DNA of 9,267 nt from Halobacteriovoraceae bacterium (GTDB lineage Bacteria > Bdellovibrionota > Bacteriovoracia > Bacteriovoracales > Bacteriovoracaceae). This document shows positions 1 through 6,911 of this stretch, piece by piece. The first letter of the stretch is position 1; each line of letters starts with the position of its first letter. A program made the translations under genes and the position numbers. Location of the stretch: positions 1 to 9,267 of the forward strand of contig JABJPQ010000409.1 of NCBI GenBank assembly GCA_018663815.1, written 5' to 3'. Below the pieces are notes generated by a model, which made no database searches, was not told the DNA's origin, and saw nothing but the letters and a program-made list of their open reading frames with translations.

Positions 1-2123
1 AAAATGATCGAATTGAAATTGAAAATTATGAAATTCAATTAAAGGAATTACCTGTTGCTTCAAAAGAAATTGAAGAAGTGGGTGAGTTTGATAGCAGCCT
101 TTTTGATGACCCTTCTAGTGAGGAAGCAGATCCAGTTGATGATGTGAAAATAGAAGATTTTGATCAAGGATTGGAAACTGAATCAAACAATATTGATGAT
201 CAAATTGAGGTTGATGAGGAAGTTGATTTTGAAGATGAATCAGGTTTTGAAGTTGAGGTTGATAGTGATGTCGAGAAAGCTGACGATCAATTCGTTGAAA
301 CTGAAGATCCCATTATTGATAATGATGATGATTTTGAAATAGATTCACCTACAGATCAAGCGCAAGAGGAATACGTTGAAAATGAGATAGACGATAATGA
401 ATTTGAAGTTGCAGACGAAGAGCTAAATACAAATGGCCTAGAGTTGGATTCAAATAGTGAATCGGAAGGTGACTTTTCAAACAATGATAATTTTGAAGAA
501 GGCTCTCATGTTGAAGATCCAGATGCATTTGGTGATAATGATAGTTTTGGTGAAGGTTTTGAAAATGATGTTGGAGAAACAACAAAAGTTTATCAGACCT
601 TTGCAAAGTTTAGTTTAAAGCTATTTGGAGAGTTTGCACCCTTTGATAAATATTTACTTAGCGATGATGAAACATTTGTGGGAAGAGATGCAGACAAATG
701 TAGTATTGTTTTGGATGACCCTGAGGTTTCAAAAGTGCATGCCGTTATCAAGCGCTCAAGTGCCAAATGTGAGGTTGTCGATCTCGACTCAGCCAATGGT
801 ATTTTGTTTAATGGAGAAAGGGTAAATCGTTCAGCATTAACGAATGGAGATGAGTTTCTGATCGGTGATACGACTTTTACTGTTGAAGTCACCTCTGATC
901 TTTTAGAGGCAGAACAAGATATGTTAATGCCTGTTGAGGACAATCAAGAGGTTGAGATTGAAGAGGTGATTGAGGAAGAAGTTGGCTACGAAGATTTTGA
1001 CGGTGAAGGTGGCGCGGCAGATGATGGCAATACCGATGAAAAAAGTATTGTTAAAAAAATCCTTAAAGACCCAAAAAAGAGAATGATTGCAATTTTTGTT
1101 CTATTGGGTGTTTTATTTTTGTGGTTGGAAACTGAGGAAGATACTCCCGACGTAGGTCCTGAAAGTAGTATTGCAAAAAAAAATAAAACCTCCAATGAAA
1201 ATAAAAATGTCAAAAAAAAGAAACACTCTGCTGAGACTTTGGGAAAACTGGAGCAAAACTATGCTTTGGCCATGGCGAAAAGTACAGATGAAGAGTTTTA
1301 CGAAGCAAAAGAATATATAGATATTGTAGCGAATATTGATCCTAATTATAAATTCACTCAGTCTCTTTTAAAATCTATTCAAGAAAGTTTGGAGGCGATT
1401 GAGAAGCTAAAAGATGATGAGCGAATTGAAAAAGATCGGCGAGTTAGGCAATTAAAAGTTAATGCCTTATTAGAGAAAGCAAAAGATGCGGTTAAAAAGC
1501 GTGAAGTAAAATCTGCGAAAAACTATTTTAATTTAATTTATGAGATGGATCCTGAGAATATTGATGTACCTCCCCTAAAATTAGAAATTGAAGCTTACGT
1601 CGAAAATAAATTAAAAAAAGAGCAAGAACTTGCGATTAAAAAAGCAGCAAGACAGGCGAAGGTGGATAAGCTCATCCCCGGTAGAAATTTATTTAATAAA
1701 GGTTTATGGTATCAAGCAATAAATAAACTCGAACTTTTTCTAGGTGAAAAAGATATGGATGAGGATTTAATTAAAGATGCTGCTAAAATGCTTAGTGAAG
1801 CTAAAACAAAATTGGCAGCAATGGTTAGCCCATTGTTAAGTAAAGCGCGATCATTTAAAGAAGGTGAGGATTTAAAACAAGCCTACGAAACATATGGAGA
1901 GCTATTGAAATTCGATTCGTTAAATGTAGAAGCATTAAATGAACGAGATAGTATTTTTCAAGCTCTTAAACATCGATCACGTAAGATTTACCGTGATGCT
2001 TTGGTTGCAGAGTCTTTAAGCTTATATCCTAAAGCAAAAGAAAAATTTCAAGAGGTTCAGCAAATTTCACCTGAAAATAGTGAATACTATATTAAAGCAA
2101 CGAAAAAGCTAGAAAACTATTAG
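1..2123 (+). CDS. FHA-domain, single-membrane-pass, TPR-like signalling protein (5' partial)
   Basis: The frame is open from base 3 to the TAG at 2121, so the N-terminus lies outside the window. The GTG at 78 is an internal Val codon without a ribosome site. The first ~190 residues seen are a very acidic, Asp/Glu-rich, probably disordered stretch. An FHA domain follows (about nt 590-885) with its hallmarks: GR (681-686), SKVHA (729-743) and DLDSANG (783-803). FHA domains bind phosphothreonine peptides. After another acidic stretch and a basic patch (KDPKKR) comes one short hydrophobic segment (about nt 1083-1130). The Lys/Glu-rich helical remainder looks like degenerate TPR or coiled coil. 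The positive patch before the segment predicts a cytoplasmic FHA and a periplasmic C-terminus. A PP2C phosphatase gene follows after 8 bases, so the pair probably forms a phospho-signalling unit. The FHA call is firm; TPR and topology are inferred. Confidence 0.85.
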   Translation, partial: NDRIEIENYEIQLKELPVASKEIEEVGEFDSSLFDDPSSEEADPVDDVKIEDFDQGLETESNNIDDQIEVDEEVDFEDESGFEVEVDSDVEKADDQFVETEDPIIDNDDDFEIDSPTDQAQEEYVENEIDDNEFEVADEELNTNGLELDSNSESEGDFSNNDNFEEGSHVEDPDAFGDNDSFGEGFENDVGETTKVYQTFAKFSLKLFGEFAPFDKYLLSDDETFVGRDADKCSIVLDDPEVSKVHAVIKRSSAKCEVVDLDSANGILFNGERVNRSALTNGDEFLIGDTTFTVEVTSDLLEAEQDMLMPVEDNQEVEIEEVIEEEVGYEDFDGEGGAADDGNTDEKSIVKKILKDPKKRMIAIFVLLGVLFLWLETEEDTPDVGPESSIAKKNKTSNENKNVKKKKHSAETLGKLEQNYALAMAKSTDEEFYEAKEYIDIVANIDPNYKFTQSLLKSIQESLEAIEKLKDDERIEKDRRVRQLKVNALLEKAKDAVKKREVKSAKNYFNLIYEMDPENIDVPPLKLEIEAYVENKLKKEQELAIKKAARQAKVDKLIPGRNLFNKGLWYQAINKLELFLGEKDMDEDLIKDAAKMLSEAKTKLAAMVSPLLSKARSFKEGEDLKQAYETYGELLKFDSLNVEALNERDSIFQALKHRSRKIYRDALVAESLSLYPKAKEKFQEVQQISPENSEYYIKATKKLENY

Positions 2124-2131
2124 GAGTAAAA

Positions 2132-2869
2132 ATGGAGTTGGTTAATTTTTCAGCAGAAACTCATCAAGGTCCTTTTTTGAATGTTAATGAGGATGGGTTT
2201 TCTTTTGACTTTGAAGATGAAATTTATACTGTGCTAGATGGTTTTGGAGGAAATGGTGTTGGTGACAAAGCCGTCGAAGAATTACAGGTTAACATAAAGC
2301 GCTTTTATAAAAACTTTGTACAAGACAGAAACTCAACATTACCCTTTTTTTATAGTCCTCGGTACTTACTCGAGGGAAATGCATTAATCAATGCAGCCCT
2401 TTTCTCTCATCATGAGCTTTATAAATCAAATCTTGAAAAAGATGTTTCTATAAGAGCAGGCTCTTCAGGAATCTTGATGGTAAAAGCAGAAAGTGTTATC
2501 TCTTTATTGGGGTTAGGGAATTGTCGAGCCTATTTACTTCGTAAAGGCAGGTTAATATCACTTTTTATAGAGGATAGTTTTCGTTTATTATCAAAAGATA
2601 AACATGAATCTTTTTTAAAAAATGTACCATTATCAGGCTTTGGAATGTTTGCTGATCTCCATTATCAATTAAGGGAAGTTCGGGTAACGGAAGGTGATAA
2701 AATTATTTTGCTTACAGATGGTGTTTATGGGCGAGTTGATGAGGATGAGTTACAGGCCGCTATTATTTCTCAAACAGTAAATCTTAGAGCTAAAATACAT
2801 GAGCTTTTCAATATTTCAAATTCCCGTGGTAACTTGGATAATCAAACGTGTATGATTTTAGAATTTTAA
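2132..2869 (+). CDS. PP2C-family protein serine/threonine phosphatase
   Basis: This 245-residue protein shows the metal-binding signatures of PP2C (PPM) phosphatases in order: NED at residues 19-21, DGFGG at 36-40 (usual form DGMGG), LLTDGV at 193-198 with Asp196, and LDNQT at 235-239 (usual DN.T). These Asp residues normally hold two Mn/Mg ions. The length matches a bare catalytic domain, with no membrane segment or regulatory domain, so it should be cytosolic. The ATG at 2132 is preceded by AGGAG (2122-2126) that overlaps the TAG of the upstream FHA gene, which implies an operon and translational coupling. By family knowledge it would remove phosphate from Ser/Thr residues. The FHA protein next door is a likely partner, reading the same phospho-mark or being a substrate. 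No Ser/Thr kinase gene lies in the window. The phosphatase call is strong; its substrate is unknown. Confidence 0.9.
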   Translation: MELVNFSAETHQGPFLNVNEDGFSFDFEDEIYTVLDGFGGNGVGDKAVEELQVNIKRFYKNFVQDRNSTLPFFYSPRYLLEGNALINAALFSHHELYKSNLEKDVSIRAGSSGILMVKAESVISLLGLGNCRAYLLRKGRLISLFIEDSFRLLSKDKHESFLKNVPLSGFGMFADLHYQLREVRVTEGDKIILLTDGVYGRVDEDELQAAIISQTVNLRAKIHELFNISNSRGNLDNQTCMILEF

Positions 2870-2942
2870 ATTCTTGAGTAAGGACGTCGGTCAATTCCCT
2901 TAAATGCTTAAAATTAGACATTTCATTCAATGCTATCTACCA

Positions 2943-2969
2943 TATAAAATAGTATGTTTTAAACAAGGA
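2943..2969 (+). promoter_or_regulatory. Candidate -10 and Shine-Dalgarno for the receiver-domain gene
   Basis: The 107-base gap after the phosphatase gene holds an AT-rich TATAAA (2943-2948) with no convincing -35 at normal spacing; TAGACA at 2915-2920 is 22 bases away. AAGGA at 2965-2969 lies seven bases before the ATG and is a good ribosome site. The gap suggests a separate promoter, but the -10 call is weak. No terminator hairpin was found for the phosphatase gene. Confidence 0.35.
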
Positions 2970-2976
2970 TGTTTTA

Positions 2977-4428
2977 ATGAAGCATAAGGTAATCATTGCG
3001 GATGATAGCCAAACAATTCAAAAAGTAATCAAAATAACACTTGCTAATGAAAACTTTGAATTGGTTGAATGTTTAGATGCCAGCAATCTAATTGGTCTTA
3101 CTGAGGAACATTCACCCTCGCTTGTACTACTTGACTTTAATTTATCTGAAGATAAAACAGGATATGATTTATCAAAAGAGTTAAAAGAAATCTGCAGTCC
3201 TAAAATTTTAATGTTGTATGGTACTTTTGATACTGTTGATGAATCACTTTTCGTTGATGTTGGAATTAATGGCCATATTGTAAAACCATTTGATGGAACA
3301 AAATTTATTTCCTTATGTCGCCAATTAGCTGAAGATAGTGAGCTTGAAGAAGATGACTCTTTTGATGATGAAGGTGATGAAGCGGAGCAAGTTGTTGAAG
3401 AAATTGTACAAGCAGGTCCAGAAGAGACTGAAGAGTTAGATGATTTTGTTGAATTAGAAGAGAGTCATATTGAAGAGCAAGCTCCGTTTGAAGCTGTTAT
3501 CTTGGAAGAAGATGAATGGGTTGTTAATCAACCTGAAACTGAAGAGAGTGCTTCTATTGAGCCTGTAAATGATGACTTAACTTTTGAAGATGTGATCTCA
3601 CAGGAAGAAATGAATAAGCTAGAAGCAGGAATGCAAGATTGGGGAATAGATATTCCCGGCGTAATCGGAGCACAAGCTGGGGAAGTTCAAGTTCCTCCGG
3701 TTATTGGCGATAAAGTTGTTGCACCGGTTGAGCAAGAAGAAACTTATCAAGAGGATATAGCAGTTGAGTTTGTAAGTCCTCAACTAGAGCCTGAGACAGA
3801 TATTACTGATATTACAAATTCTGTAGTAGAAGAAGTATTAGGCGAGGTAGAAGTAGATGTACCTTATCAACAAGAAGATGCGCTATTGCCTCAAAAGCAA
3901 GACCTTGAGTACCCTGATGTGGGAACAAAAGAAGAAAAACTCCGTTCCGAGCCAGAGCTTGTTGAATTAGATGAGCTTGTAGATTTTGATGTCAATGAAG
4001 ATTCTTCTGAATGGATCTCATTAGATGAAACTCTAGGTACAAGTACTGAAGATGAAATAAAAAAGATTGAAGCAGAAATCTCTGATGAAGTTGGTGAACA
4101 ATTATGGTCCGTGGATGAAGTTGTTGAAGAGTACGTTGAAGAACCAGCAGATGATCAAACCATTGAATTTGCAACTCCTGAAGCTACAGCTGTAGAGCAG
4201 CTTGAGGAAAGCACTAAACAACCGATTGCAATTGAAATCTCAGAAGAGAGTATAGAACAAAAAGTTGAACAGCTATTAGCTCCAATGCTTGAAAGAATGG
4301 TACAGGAAAAGGTCGAAAGTATAATTGAAAAAATCTCTTGGGAAATTATTCCTGACTTAGCTGAAAACCTAATAAAGACAGAGTTAAAACAAGTAACTCA
4401 AGATGTTCTGGGCTCAGAATCTAATTGA
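2977..4428 (+). CDS. Receiver-domain (CheY-like) protein with long acidic linker and C-terminal helix
   Basis: Residues 1-120 form a response-regulator receiver domain: acidic pair Asp9/Asp10, phospho-acceptor Asp53 (LLDFN) and Lys103 (VKPF). The usual Ser/Thr switch position (CheY Thr87) aligns with Tyr81 in LYGTFD. Residues ~120-425 are a Glu/Asp-rich, low-complexity linker with no fold I recognise. The last ~60 residues are amphipathic helix, including a stretch (IIEKISWEIIPDLAE) that I recall from C-termini of myxobacterial and Geobacter receiver proteins. There is no DNA-binding or catalytic output domain, so it may act through protein contacts. The ATG has AAGGA seven bases upstream. 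The 3' end overlaps the convergent birA by 15 bases. The receiver call is firm; the role is unknown. The acidic linker resembles that of the FHA protein upstream, which may reflect lineage style rather than shared function. Confidence 0.85.
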   Translation: MKHKVIIADDSQTIQKVIKITLANENFELVECLDASNLIGLTEEHSPSLVLLDFNLSEDKTGYDLSKELKEICSPKILMLYGTFDTVDESLFVDVGINGHIVKPFDGTKFISLCRQLAEDSELEEDDSFDDEGDEAEQVVEEIVQAGPEETEELDDFVELEESHIEEQAPFEAVILEEDEWVVNQPETEESASIEPVNDDLTFEDVISQEEMNKLEAGMQDWGIDIPGVIGAQAGEVQVPPVIGDKVVAPVEQEETYQEDIAVEFVSPQLEPETDITDITNSVVEEVLGEVEVDVPYQQEDALLPQKQDLEYPDVGTKEEKLRSEPELVELDELVDFDVNEDSSEWISLDETLGTSTEDEIKKIEAEISDEVGEQLWSVDEVVEEYVEEPADDQTIEFATPEATAVEQLEESTKQPIAIEISEESIEQKVEQLLAPMLERMVQEKVESIIEKISWEIIPDLAENLIKTELKQVTQDVLGSESN

Positions 4429-5097
4429 TCCTGTATAGAATTTATTAATTTTATTGCTCGTTTTAATGAGTGCTTCACCTGCTGCGCCGATACCTATAAA
4501 TTCACCTTGAGTTGTTAGTTCAGATTCGACTAAACTTATTTTTTGATTGAGATGGATACAATGATTATTCCATTTTTGGATTACATCAGTAGCAGAGATT
4601 CTGTTTTTTTTAATGAAGGTTACAATCTTATGGGCTTCATGCATTTTATCCAGTTCAAAAGACTTCTCGAATAAATGACCATATTCCAAGTGGTATTTGT
4701 CGTTGATGACTTTTTGTTTGCGCTTAAAGTAATTAATACCCACACCAACAATGAGCCTATCATTGGCGTTGTGGATTAATATACCTGCAACCTTTTCTCG
4801 GTTCGATGTTAAAATGTCATTGGGCCATTTAAGCTTTAATTCGATTGCGTGATTTTGAGAAAAATACTGAGTTAGAAGAACACCAACTTCTAGTGATGTT
4901 AGAGAGAGTTGCTCATTTGGCTCCAAGGTAAAAGAAAGGCACAAAGTATTCTCGTCGGCATCCCATTTATTAGAACGTTGGCCATGTCCTTGGGTTTGTT
5001 GATCACAAGATATAATTGTGTCTTCTGCTTTGTTTGCTTCTTGTTGTCGCAAGTAGTCTTGAGTAGACTGAATGGTTTTAAAATGAAGATGATTCAA
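4414..5097 (-). CDS. birA: Biotin--[acetyl-CoA-carboxylase] ligase, catalytic type without HTH
   Basis: This enzyme activates biotin as biotinyl-AMP and attaches it to the biotin carrier protein of acetyl-CoA carboxylase in the cytosol. The 227 residues contain the family marks: ST at 11-12, the biotin/AMP loop QTQGHGQRSNKW at 34-45, LKWPND at 89-94, KVAGIL at 102-107, GVGIN at 118-122 and a C-terminal SH3-like domain from about 185. It lacks the N-terminal helix-turn-helix of E. coli BirA, so it is a ligase and not a biotin repressor. The loop position matching E. coli Arg118 is Gln40; GxGQ loops also occur in other BirA families. The start is TTG: a TAA lies two codons upstream, no Met occurs near the N-terminus, and GGAATAA sits just before it. 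It has its own divergent promoter and overlaps the receiver gene at its 3' end. Confidence 0.92.
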   Translation of the reverse strand: MNHLHFKTIQSTQDYLRQQEANKAEDTIISCDQQTQGHGQRSNKWDADENTLCLSFTLEPNEQLSLTSLEVGVLLTQYFSQNHAIELKLKWPNDILTSNREKVAGILIHNANDRLIVGVGINYFKRKQKVINDKYHLEYGHLFEKSFELDKMHEAHKIVTFIKKNRISATDVIQKWNNHCIHLNQKISLVESELTTQGEFIGIGAAGEALIKTSNKINKFYTGSIRF

Positions 5098-5132
5098 TGC
5101 TTATTCCAATGAAAAAAACTTATGTTATAGTC

Positions 5133-5160
5133 ATCATATAATTTAAAAAAGAGGTGTCAA
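5133..5160 (-). promoter_or_regulatory. birA promoter (TTGACA-16-TATGAT)
   Basis: On the minus strand a perfect -35 TTGACA (5160-5155) is followed after 16 bases by TATGAT (5138-5133). The expected start of transcription is about 5126, about 28 bases upstream of the TTG start of birA. The -35 lies over the ribosome site and start region of rph, and the -10 overlaps the rph -10, so the two promoters are interlocked. Confidence 0.6.
5137..5156 (+). promoter_or_regulatory. rph -10 box and Shine-Dalgarno
   Basis: TATAAT at 5137-5142 is a perfect -10, but no good -35 is seen at 16-18 bases. AGAGGTG at 5150-5156 lies six bases before the ATG at 5163 and decides that start: the in-frame GTG at 5154 is part of the ribosome site. 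The implied leader is only about 14 bases. Confidence 0.5.
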
Positions 5161-5162
5161 TC

Positions 5163-5870
5163 ATGAGTTTAATAAAGCGTAGTCAACCAAGAGAAATTAA
5201 TTTTACCAAAGGAATCAATCCCTATGCTGAGGGGTCGATCATTGCTGAATTTGGTAATACAAAAGTTCATATTACTGCAACGATTGAGGAGAAAGTTCCT
5301 GGCTGGATGAAAGGCACGGGTAAGGGCTGGGTTACAGCTGAGTATAGTATGTTGCCGCGAGCAACTCATGATCGAGTTAGAAGGGAGCGTAAAAGCGTTG
5401 GTGGTCGTACGCAAGAAATTCAACGTTTAATTGGAAGATCTCTGCGTGCAGTTGTGGACATGAAAAAACTTGGGGAACGACAAGTGGTGCTTGATTGTGA
5501 TGTTTTAGTTGCCGATGGTGGCACAAGAACAACATCTATTTCGGGTGCATTCGTGGCTCTAGAGATGGCCATTCAAGGTTTATTAGATAAGAAATTAATA
5601 ACAGAAAGCCCAATTAAAGAAAGAATGGGTGCGTTGAGTGTGGGAATTGATAGAGATGGCAAAATTATTGCCGATCTTAATTATGAAGAAGATTCAACTT
5701 GTGAAGCTGATGTAAATATTGTGATGACTGAATCCGGAAAGTTTATCGAAGTGCAGGGAACTGCGGAAGGTGAGCCTTTTTCAAGAGAGCAACTTGATGC
5801 TGTACTAGAATGTGGAAAAACAGCTCTTGAAAGTGTATTTGTAAAACAAAAAACGGCACTGGATAGTTAA
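5163..5870 (+). CDS. rph: Ribonuclease PH
   Basis: RNase PH is a phosphate-dependent 3'-5' exoribonuclease that trims the 3' ends of tRNA precursors and works as a hexameric ring. The 235 residues match the family's usual length (E. coli 238) and its core blocks in order: GKGWVTAEYSMLPRATHDR (53-71), GGRTQEIQRLIGRSLR with phosphate-binding Arg82 (80-95), LDCDVLVADGGTRTTSISGA in the middle, and the Asp-containing DLNYEEDSTCEADVN block that corresponds to the E. coli catalytic aspartates. The ATG at 5163 is chosen because AGAGGTG sits six bases upstream. The stop codon overlaps the rdgB start (TAATG), so the two are translationally coupled, an arrangement found in many bacteria. A tRNA-Pro gene follows rdgB; its CCA is encoded, so trimming of its tail would expose a ready 3' end. 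Confidence 0.96.
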   Translation: MSLIKRSQPREINFTKGINPYAEGSIIAEFGNTKVHITATIEEKVPGWMKGTGKGWVTAEYSMLPRATHDRVRRERKSVGGRTQEIQRLIGRSLRAVVDMKKLGERQVVLDCDVLVADGGTRTTSISGAFVALEMAIQGLLDKKLITESPIKERMGALSVGIDRDGKIIADLNYEEDSTCEADVNIVMTESGKFIEVQGTAEGEPFSREQLDAVLECGKTALESVFVKQKTALDS

Positions 5871-6448
5871 TGGAATTTATACTCGCTTCAGCAAATGCAC
5901 ATAAAGCCCAAGAATTAAATGAACTTTTAAAGCTAGGCGGTCTAGATATAATTCCCGCGGCCAGTAAAGTTGATGTTGTGGAGGATGGAACTTCGTTTGA
6001 AGAAAATGCTTTTAAAAAAGCGAGTGGTTATTTTCAAAAATTTAAGCAACCATGCGTCTCTGATGACTCTGGCCTGGTTATTCCCGCGCGTAAAGATATC
6101 CTTGGAATATACTCTGCAAGGTACGCTGATGAGTTTGAGGACTATAAAGATAAAAACCGAATACTATTAGAAGATATTCAAGCTTTAAAGGGTGATGAGC
6201 GTGAGGCTTATTTCGCATGTTCTCTATGCTTTTATATTAGCGCTGAAGAGGTTTATTTTTTTGAAGGACGTGTCCATGGAAAAATTTCACACCGGGCCTC
6301 AGGGGATGATGGCTTTGGCTATGACCCCATATTTTTACCTAATGGCCGTGATGGAAAGAGTTTAGCAGAATTACCAGATTGGAAGATGATTAATTCACAT
6401 CGCGCCAAGGCTTGCGGTGCAGCGAGTAAGTTCTTTAAAAACAAATAA
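5870..6448 (+). CDS. rdgB: XTP/dITP diphosphatase (non-canonical purine NTP pyrophosphatase, Ham1 family)
   Basis: This enzyme hydrolyses dITP, dXTP and ITP to monophosphates plus pyrophosphate, keeping deaminated purines out of DNA and RNA. The 192 residues are normal for the family. Motifs in order are ASANAHKAQEL (6-16, with Lys12), DGTSFEENAFKKA (39-51), SDDSGL (64-69, with Asp66 as the likely catalytic base), SARYADE, GRVHGKI, GDDGFGYDPIF and NSHRAKA near the C-terminus, where SHR+A is the base-recognition block. The ATG overlaps the rph TAA by one base. There is no strong ribosome site, so translation probably depends on ribosomes finishing rph. No terminator lies between this gene and tRNA-Pro, so read-through into the tRNA is possible. 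Confidence 0.95.
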   Translation: MEFILASANAHKAQELNELLKLGGLDIIPAASKVDVVEDGTSFEENAFKKASGYFQKFKQPCVSDDSGLVIPARKDILGIYSARYADEFEDYKDKNRILLEDIQALKGDEREAYFACSLCFYISAEEVYFFEGRVHGKISHRASGDDGFGYDPIFLPNGRDGKSLAELPDWKMINSHRAKACGAASKFFKNK

Positions 6449-6452
6449 TTAT

Positions 6453-6480
6453 TGCCAATTGAGCTAAAATAAATTAAAAA
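6453..6480 (+). promoter_or_regulatory. Possible tRNA-Pro promoter
   Basis: TTGCCA (6453-6458) and TAAAAA (6475-6480) are 16 bases apart, placing a transcription start about 10 bases before the tRNA, a usual distance. The -10 is weak and the whole stretch is AT-rich. The tRNA may also be co-transcribed with rph-rdgB. Confidence 0.35.
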
Positions 6481-6496
6481 ATAACTTCAAGATTTT

Positions 6497-6617
<121 letters not shown>

Positions 6618-6630
<13 letters not shown>

Positions 6631-6652
6631 CTTCGGAAGAGGCTTTTTTTTT
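6618..6652 (+). terminator. Rho-independent terminator of tRNA-Pro with UUCG loop
   Basis: The arms AAAAAAGCCTTTTC (6618-6631) and GAAGAGGCTTTTTT (6636-6649) pair fully, with one G-U. They are closed by a C(TTCG)G tetraloop (6632-6635), an exceptionally stable loop, and followed by a T run to 6652. The T run and stem make this a clear terminator for the tRNA and the rph-rdgB unit. Confidence 0.92.
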
Positions 6653-6745
6653 GGTTTTCCCAAGTCTTAACGAACTTACTCTAAAAATTCTTAACTTTTA
6701 ATGTATCACTATTTTTAATATTTACAGCTGTATTGGTTTTAATTA

Positions 6746-6763
6746 ATATTAGACTAATATACT
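6746..6763. promoter_or_regulatory. Perfect palindrome overlapping a possible -10 upstream of the hipT-like gene
   Basis: ATATTAG-A-CTAATAT (6746-6760) is a perfect inverted repeat with a one-base centre. TATACT at 6758-6763 overlaps its right arm and could be a -10, though the nearest -35-like TTGGTT is 19 bases upstream. It could be an operator for an HTH protein, or chance in AT-rich DNA. Confidence 0.3.
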
Positions 6764-6814
6764 CTGGTCTTGTGCTGTTGAACTGATTGTTATTAAAGAG
6801 TTTTTTACATAGCT

Positions 6815-6872
6815 GTTGTTGTTTGATCATGGTAAGTCGTTGTTGTATTATGACAACACTTTTTTGTTGTTG
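6815..6872. repeat. GTTGTTG repeats and TGTTGT/ACAACA inverted repeat in the hipT-like upstream region
   Basis: GTTGTTG occurs at 6815-6821, 6839-6845 and 6866-6872, spaced 24 and 27 bases apart. TGTTGT (6841-6846), six bases, then ACAACA (6853-6858) forms a perfect inverted repeat. The array lies directly before the promoter of the toxin-like gene, where HipB-type repressors usually bind, so it is a candidate operator for the HTH domain encoded downstream. Confidence 0.4.
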
Positions 6873-6876
6873 CTTG

Positions 6877-6911
6877 TTGATAACGTTATAGTGATGTGGT
6901 ATAGTAATAAC
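6877..6911 (+). promoter_or_regulatory. Promoter of hipT-like operon, apparently leaderless
   Basis: TTGATA (6877-6882), a 17-base spacer and TATAGT (6900-6905) form a near-consensus promoter. Six bases later comes the ATG at 6912, so transcription would start at or next to the start codon, and no Shine-Dalgarno is present. A second set, TTGTTG (6864-6869), 17 bases, TATAGT (6887-6892), lies 13 bases upstream and would give a short leader. Confidence 0.55.

Noticed and set aside
78..80. GTG at 78 as start of the FHA protein
   Set aside because: The frame is open back to the window edge and no ribosome site precedes this GTG.
349..943. Minus-strand open frames opposite the FHA gene
   Set aside because: They mirror acidic GAT/GAA-rich coding sequence, have no ribosome sites and resemble no family.
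5154..5162. GTG at 5154 as start of rph
   Set aside because: It lies within AGAGGTG, the ribosome site for the ATG at 5163; RNase PH length fits the later start.
6816..6911. TTG at 6816 as start of the kinase, giving a hydrophobic N-terminal tail
   Set aside because: This stretch contains the promoter and repeats, has no ribosome site, and the Cys/His motif typical of short Hip kinases begins at the ATG at 6912.
6653..6911. A CRISPR array or phage remnant in the repeat-rich upstream region
   Set aside because: The repeats are only seven bases and irregularly spaced, with no spacer structure and no phage genes nearby.
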